Shown here piece by piece: positions 57,961 to 64,000 of a DNA stretch of 64,000 bases. Each line of letters starts with the position of its first letter. The first letter of the stretch is position 1. The notes beneath the pieces were generated by a model, which had not been told where the DNA came from, did not search any database, and saw nothing but the letters and a program-made list of their open reading frames with translations. The DNA is from Gnetum montanum (taxonomy: Eukaryota; Streptophyta; Gnetopsida; Gnetales; Gnetaceae), in contig MNCI01037842.1 in assembly GCA_015680685.1 (NCBI GenBank), positions 124,001-188,000 of the forward strand, written 5' to 3'. Made by a program: the position numbers and the translations under genes.

Positions 57961-58607
57961 ATTCCATATGGTGGGCAATGGTTTCAGCTTGAGGGGCTCC
58001 TACTTAAATTTCTCAAGGATTTCCAACTTCCCCAGTTGAAATTTTCAAGGTTAAGACTTGGAAGTTGACAGTGGACTTGCTCTAATGTATCTATGCTATC
58101 GATGTAAGCACAAGTTAAACCCTTAGTTGGTTTCATGCATATGAGTGAACTGCTTTCTTGATCAGCTATTATCCACTGGGTGTCTTCTTGTCATGTGGCT
58201 GCTGCATACAAGCATCTTTGTATGTTAATTGCTTGTGCACACTAATTGCATGTAGGAAATGTTAAACTTTGCATAACCCATGACCTCTACACGCAATTAC
58301 ACCCTGTGTCACTGTATGTGATGCATGGAACTTTTTTCTTCTCGATCTTTCCAAATGTATTTTCCTTTGATATTTCTAGGTAAAGATCATGGATTCCTAG
58401 GTGTGCATCGATGGTGCTTAGTCATGCTCTTCCCATTATGATTGGGAAGTTCCCCTTACTGTTGTTCACATGAATCACTAGGAAGTTAGCTAGGTATAAC
58501 CACCCACAAATAGTGGTAAAAATGTCTTCCACCAATTCCAATGGGATAGTGATGGACTAGTCAACCAACTTTAGATGGATGTTGCTCTTTTTCAATGGAG
58601 GTAGGTT
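57961..58607 (-). other. Element E protease-RT connector
   Basis: Decayed coding sequence in several frames between protease and RT, equivalent to 45720-46330 of element D. No domain is recognisable. Confidence 0.5.
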
Positions 58608-58793
58608 TCAGGCCTTGTACATTTCATAAAAAATCAAGTTAACACTGGAACCTGAATCCAAAATATCCTTGCACAGTGCATTTCTGGTAATTTGTAAGTA
58701 TATCAAAGGACTCCCAAGATCAGAGAATTTCCTAGGAACGTGGCCAACTTTAATCCAATCAGTGATGGCATGTGTTAGCATGACCGTATGCAT
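58608..58793 (-). pseudogene. Element E protease
   Basis: A 61-codon open stretch with Ile-Leu-Asp-Ser-Gly-Ser-Ser-Val, the retropepsin active site, near its end (about 58650). It is followed by Phe-Tyr-Glu-Met-Tyr-Lys-Ala, which is nearly the same in element D. The upstream Asp-Leu-Gly-Ser-Pro-Leu segment matches D as well. Confidence 0.8.
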
Positions 58794-58899
58794 TGAGTGT
58801 GGTGATTGGGTTGAAGGGGTTTCGACATTTTGATTGATACTGAGGTGTCTAAGGAATTAACCACTTGCGATTGCAAGGGCTTGGTTGGATTTTTGGTTT

Positions 58900-60930
58900 T
58901 AAAGAAAGGTCTTTAATTTATGTGGTTTTTGGAACCAACAGTAGGTTGAGAGTTAACAGCCCTTGTGGCATTACATTGTTGCGGCTGGGTAGGGATTTTA
59001 CCTTGCATCACGAGAGCAAGTGGTAGTGGAGCTATTGGTGGAAGAGATGTGGCTAGATGAGAAGGATGATATTATTGTAGAATATCATCTCTAGAAGAGG
59101 GAGTCTCATAATATTCATGGGCTTGATAGTGAGGTTGAGGAGTCACAATGATGGCAACTTTTCCAATACCCTTGCTACATGCATGTTTAGCCTCTTTTTT
59201 TTTCTTTTCTCACTACCTTTCTCTATAGACTCCTCTATTATTTTAAGAATAGTTTGAAATATATTGTCTAGAGAATCCCACATTTGGTCTAGCTTTTTTG
59301 GAACTTATGATGTCATCTTTTAGATAGACAAATTTTTCCTATTCACCATCTCTTCGAGTGGTGACTCTTCTCCATCCTCACAAAATCTTACTACCCTCTT
59401 CTGAAGAGAAGGATCTCGGTTATACTATTGCACACTTTCTCTCTTCTATAGCTCATCTTCTTGCTTAGCAACTTGCTCCAATAGTCTTTGAATTTGATGG
59501 AACCTAAGCTTGGATAGTCTCCCTTCGGCATAAGTCCCAAGGGTTCTTCTCATTTCATGCCTAAGCCCATCTACAAGATGGCGCAATTGGTTCCTTTACG
59601 AATAACCATGGCTAGGACAATGGTGTAACAGTGCATAGTATCGACCCATGATAGCATCTAAGGGTTCATGTCCTCTTTGTTTCTAGCCTTGGATTTGCTT
59701 TTGTAGGTTGGACACTTCGGAGTACGTTTGGTACTTATCATTGAATAATTCTAACATAGTACTCCATCTATGAATAGATTCCAGTTCTAAGGACCGGTAC
59801 CAACTTTCTCCTTCTTTAAGTAGTGTCTGTTGGAACAACTTAATTTTTTTCCATTTGTTCTCTATGTTTTGTAAGGCACATGCATCATGGAATTCTTGTA
59901 AATGATTATGAGGATCAGTGTTGTATCCCCCTTTAAATCATGGGATATTGTTCATTTCTAATCTCTTGATCCTACTATCTTTCTGATGCCTTGTTGGAAT
60001 TCTAATAGCCTCAATTATGTCTAACATAATTTGAGTAGCAAGTAGGGGTTCATCGTGACCATATTGTCCATGATGTCTATGATGCCTACATTGTTCCCTA
60101 CTCTCCCTTCTTCTATGTTGTGATTCTCTAGAGTGCCTTTGTTCCATTTCCTAGCTGTTTCATCTATGAATTCCACTTTGCCTATTTTTATCCCCATGGT
60201 CTTTTTCTTTATGAATACATTCAGACACTGAAGGAGAGGGTGAAGGAGATGTTGAAGGTGGAGAAGAAGGAGAACCATCATCATGATAGTGTTTGCTACC
60301 TTCTCTTCTACGGTCTTGGCCTCGATCATGATTGTGATCAAAATGTACACCTTTTTCATGAGTTCGTATCCCTTTTTTGGATCCTTTGTGCCTATGGGTA
60401 TCAAAACCTAGGTTATGAATAGTGGAATGAAGGTCCTGATACATAACCCCTTGGCCAAAGTCAAGGCACGAGGAACATCGTTGTGTGGGTGAATGCCTAA
60501 GGTAGGTTCATCACCCTCATTTTTGCTTAAGATATGTGGGGCATCCTGGGACTACTTACCCTTCAAAGACTTATGATGTCTCTTCTATTGCAATTTCCTT
60601 TCACATTGTGCTTTTGTAGGATAGTATTCTCTCGAGTCATGGTCTTGCACAATATAAGTGCAGCATGCCAATTTGTGTGAGAGCACAAAGAAGCATGCTT
60701 GGGACTGAATGATTAGGAGGTAACACTATGTTACCTTCTAAGGCTAGCCAATGTAGTTGTTCATCTTGATGGAGGATAAAGGTGAATTTTGACATATACT
60801 CATCAGGATGAATATATACCACTCAAAATTTTTGAGGGACTAGTGGATCAACGTCATGTGTATTACACCGCCGACTGTTTCCTAATTTAGACCTATGCGG
60901 TGAAGCACTTTCGTATGAAGAAGGAGACAT
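58900..60930 (-). pseudogene. gag: Element E gag
   Basis: The ATG at 60930 opens Met-Ser-Pro-Ser-Ser. His-Pro-Asp-Glu-Tyr lies near 60800 after one stop. The segment 60444-60160 is His/Asp/Ser/Pro-rich and continues into an Arg/His-rich stretch (60147-59938). The capsid-type domain follows at about 59960-59690 (Met-Asn-Asn-Ile-Pro, Ser-Trp-Tyr-Arg-Ser-Leu-Glu-Leu, Phe-Asn-Asp-Lys-Tyr), with only a few stops. The order equals that of element D but is better preserved. No zinc knuckle was recognised. Confidence 0.8.
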
Positions 60931-61047
60931 ATTTGTCTGTTCAGTGTGCAATGTACTCTTATTTATTTTTTCCTTAATCAATCCTATGTGTTTGTTCCAA
61001 CAATGTGAGTGATTTCCTATGTTCTAATTGGTGCAAAAACAACTAAG

Positions 61048-61066
61048 TCCCCAACAATGGGGCCAA
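61048..61066 (-). other. Element E primer-binding site
   Basis: TTGGCCCCATTGTTGGGGA on the minus strand, directly after the LTR end CACTCATCA. Same type as in element D, less decayed. Confidence 0.75.
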
Positions 61067-62033
61067 TGATGAGTGGCAAGGTACCCCTACGCTCAACCAT
61101 ACGAATACAATCATTTCATGCACGATCTGGTTGAATTCCAAGGACTAAGTGCCTATGCGCCTTTGTGGAACAAGGATAGGTTGATTGATCGTTGTCTTCC
61201 CAAACTTACTTGTATGTCATGATTATATGCTTAAGTAAGTTTGAGGCATATGATTTTTATAGCTTTTATGTGTTTATGTCCTGCTACTAATAAGGGAGGA
61301 GAGAGAGAGATGACTAAGTGACTAATTTAACTTAACTATTGATTAACTAAGTTTTAAACTAATCCTAACACTAGTATCTATTCTCACTTGCCATACACAT
61401 CCTAAACCAGTGCAACACTACTGGGATTACCAAATGCTATTTGTTACTAGGTTACCAAGTTTTACATGCATGCTCGAAGTGATCTTATTATGTGTGCCAA
61501 TAGAAAAAATGTAAAATAAAATAAAATAAATTTAGAAGAAAATAAAATAAAAGAAATGAGTATGAAAACAAATCTCAAGTGCTGCAAGGATGAATCCAAG
61601 AGCTCATCTTTATTGTTGTACATAAGGTATGCTTAAGTACACAATGCTCGAATAAAGATCCATCCATACTTAGACCTCCTCCTACGAGCACTTGGAAATT
61701 ACTCTAACTTGAATCCTAAAATACTTCTCTAAGATTTTCCTTGAAAGACTTCCTTCCAAGACTTATTTTCCAAAACTTCTTTTTGACTCCCTAAATTGTG
61801 CACCTAGGCATTGTATTTATAGGCTTGGGAGAAACTACTCTAATAATTACTGCCACTCTAATTTTAGAGAAACTACCCCTCTAATTTTAGAGCAATTACC
61901 ACTATAATAATAACCATTCTAACAATTAGAGTAACTACTCTAATAATAACCACTCTAATAATTAGAGTAACTGCTCTAATAATAACTACTCTAATAATAA
62001 CCACTATAATTATTAGAGTGACCACTCTTATCA
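61067..62033 (-). repeat. Element E 5' LTR
   Basis: 967 bp. Minus-strand start at 62033 within the palindromic array; TATA box at 61822-61813; inner end TGCCACTCATCA at 61067. It is more complete than the 3' LTR and preserves the last 130 bases. Confidence 0.9.
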
Positions 62034-62238
62034 ACATTCTAAACTAGTGCAACACTACTAGGATTACCAAACACTAATCATTACTAGGTTACCAAGTGTT
62101 CGACGCATACTCAAAGTGGTCGTATTGAGTGTGCTTACTTGTGAAAATTAACAAATCAATAAAAGCAACATTAATTAACTAATGAAGGCATTAAAGAACT
62201 GTAAATAGCATTAAGGATGAGAGATAAGCTATTCTGAA
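62034..62238 (-). repeat. LTR fragment G
   Basis: Aligns closely with about 62565-62770 in the LTR of element F (for example GAAAATTAACAAATCAATAAAAGCAAC), so it is part of another LTR of that subfamily. It is cut on the left by element E and on the right by element F. Confidence 0.8.
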
Positions 62239-63063
62239 TGATATGAGGAACCCCTACACTCAACCATATGAATATGAGCATTACACGTGATCTTGTCAAA
62301 CTCTAAGGAGTAAGTGCTTATGTGCCTTCATAGAACAAGGATGGGTTAGACGATCATTATCTTCCCAAGCTTACTCGTATGGCATGATTATATGGTTAAG
62401 TAAACTTGAGGTATATGATTTTTATGCTTTTTATGTTTTATGTCTTGGTGCTAAGAGGGAAGAAGTGAATTGATTGAATAACTCATTTAAATTTACTTAT
62501 CACATAGGTCCTAACTAGTTCTAACACTAGCATCCATCCCCACTTTCCATACACATCCTAAATCAGTGCAACACTACTAGGATTACCAAATGCTAATCAT
62601 TACTAGGTTACCAATTGTTCCACGCATGCTTGAAGTGGTTGTACTAAGTGTGCTTACTTGTGAAAATTAACAAATCAATAAAAGCAACATCAATTAACTA
62701 ATGAAGGCATTAAAGAACTATAAATAGAACTAAGGGTGAAAGATAAACTATTTTAAATGCTACAAGGTTTATCACAAAGTTCATCTTTATTTCTAGACAC
62801 AAGGTGTGCTCAGGTATACAATGCTCAAATAAAGATCCATTCACTTTATGACTCTTACTATGGGCACTCAAAAATAATTCTAACTCTAAGAGGGAGAAAC
62901 TACAAGAGTTTGGGTAAGGGACTAAGAAATAACTACCAAACCAAGTGCACCCATCTCTTATTTATAGGTGATGAGATAGGTCTTGATATTAGATGTCTGA
63001 TATCGCTTGGCATGATTCGATATTGTGGCCATGATATCATGGCCCCGATATCATGGCTCATCA
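62239..63063 (-). repeat. Element F 3' LTR
   Basis: 825 bp, related to the E LTRs but with a different U3 start. Instead of the CTCTAATAATTAGAG array it has GATATCATGG repeats, including the perfect 18-bp palindrome GGCCATGATATCATGGCC at 63027-63044. TATA candidate CTATAAATAA at about 62967. Confidence 0.85.
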
Positions 63064-63278
63064 TACCCCCACGACTAAATGAAAACTTGTCCTTAGGTTC
63101 CTTACAAAATATTGGGAAGGTATGAGATTACTAACTAAATGACAACTGATGATGCCATGGGATGATAGAATCAAAGTGCCCAGGGAATAGATCAACAAAT
63201 ATATTACAACATTGGTGTTCATGCCCATTGTGGTGAACACTATACATAGATGACATCCAGACCCTCATTTGATAGCTT

Positions 63279-63318
<40 letters not shown>

Positions 63319-64000
63319 TGAGGCATGTTGCTGCCAATGTCCAACCTATGCACACCATTGTTAATCCATAGCCACATGTTCAAACTTATTCCTTGCCTAA
63401 ATGCTCCAGCTCCAATCCAGCCTGAGTGCTCCCTCTTATCCCAGTCCATTATTCGTGTAATCGCCATCTACACACACAACACACTCACGGATTAGCAAGG
63501 GTAGATAAACCTAATGCAGCTGATACTTTGCCTTAATATACAGCACATTGGCTAGGTTTTTGGTATGAAAAATACTAGGTTAGACGTTTATGAATGATAA
63601 CTACCCATGGTGTAGGGGTAAGATAATTATGGAATGGAAAAATTTGTGATAGGGCCCCCACAACTAATAGTGAACCTCTGGTAGCAATAGGGTGGGAAAC
63701 TTTAAAGAACAAGAAGGATAAGAGAAATGACAATGCTAAACCCAATAAAACAAAAGCAAAAATGGATGTCATTGATGGGGTGAAAGAGAAATAGTTGATT
63801 TTGAGAAATGTTGAAAGGAAAGAGCTTAATAATTGCACCAAAAAGGAATGCTAGTGGGTCCTCCCCAAAGTAGGCTCATGCCCTGAATGCCTTGAAAAAC
63901 CTACAAACTAAAGAGTCTGTAGGTTCTCAGAATGACATATGGAAACAAAGGTTAAGAACTTACCCACAAGAGTTTTACTGAAGACTAACAATGCGTCAAC
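62239..64000 (-). mobile_element. Element F: 3' part of a related Athila-like element, running off the window
   Basis: 3' LTR at 63063-62239, polypurine tract (GTGGGGGTA at 63078-63064 on the minus strand), then about 0.9 kb that matches the non-coding 3' region of element E up to about 63990. The rest lies outside the window. A (GA)n run at 63279-63315 is an expansion of the short GAGA tract in E. Confidence 0.8.

Larger units (their letters stand above)
55486..62033 (-). mobile_element. Element E: Athila-like Ty3/gypsy element with truncated pol
   Basis: Minus strand: 5' LTR 62033-61067, primer site, gag from 60930, protease near 58700, RT to about 57250, then a 0.87-kb non-coding stretch, polypurine tract and 3' LTR from 56363 to 55486. 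The last 130 bases of the 3' LTR are missing, so no target duplication can be read on that side. Pol stops after the RT FMDD block; the rest of RT, RNase H and integrase are absent. It is related to element D in gag, RT and LTR core. Confidence 0.85.

Noticed and set aside
60021-60404. 127-codon Met/Leu/Ile-rich minus-strand ORF
   Set aside because: Shadow of the His/Asp/Pro-rich gag frame of element E, which continues into the capsid domain.
1-64000. CRISPR arrays, tRNA, rRNA, bacterial operons
   Set aside because: The tandem repeats lack regular unique spacers, no cloverleaf or rRNA core was recognised, and the content is plant nuclear.

Overview
This is nuclear DNA from a land plant with a large, repeat-rich genome, most likely a seed plant. 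A gymnosperm is plausible, but the sequence alone does not settle the species. It is AT-rich, has no compact gene array, and is dominated by old, stop-riddled Ty3/gypsy LTR retrotransposons nested in one another, plus a LINE remnant and a decayed cytochrome P450. No intact host gene, tRNA or rRNA was found. Almost all coding evidence is fragments joined across stops and frameshifts, so most coding entries are called pseudogenes. All similarity statements are by eye.

Layout. 1-8010: non-coding or relic DNA in which modules (X, Y, Z) recur as diverged direct repeats; a further Z copy lies at 16614-17560. 8020-10357: AT-rich DNA with a tandem repeat and an LTR-like tail. 10379-15890: element C (+), a 5'-truncated non-autonomous gypsy element (Gag, broken protease, integrase C-terminal tail, 3' LTR), followed by a second diverged LTR tail to 16613. 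17566-35184: element B (-), same family as C, both LTRs present, perfect 5-bp target duplication ATAGT. Its 3' LTR is split by element A (18589-29430, -), whose ends are TGTTGGC...GCCAACA and whose target duplication is CTACT/CTACC. A encodes Gag, protease, an archaeal-type RNase H, RT, a Ty3-type RNase H, integrase and an extra downstream ORF. Its long LTR carries a cytochrome P450 fragment.

35190-41974: mostly unassignable DNA with an L1-like LINE remnant (36.8-37.2 kb) and a coiled-coil-like relic (39.2-40.1 kb). 41980-54144: element D (+), an Athila-like gypsy element with 0.93-kb LTRs, perfect target duplication CACCA, dead gag-pol and a 4-kb post-integrase region. 55486-62033: element E (-), related to D, with pol truncated after the RT FMDD motif. 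62034-62238: LTR fragment G. 62239-64000: 3' LTR and part of the interior of element F (-), running off the window.

How it fits together: A-like elements carry the enzymes that the B/C family lacks. B and C share one deletion from protease to the integrase tail, which suggests a parasitic family mobilised in trans. Insertion order can be read directly: A went into B after B had inserted. The most notable points are the P450 fragment carried inside an LTR, the RNase H arrangement of A (upstream archaeal-type copy with all its acidic residues, downstream Ty3-type copy without two of them), and the recurrent internally deleted B/C family.
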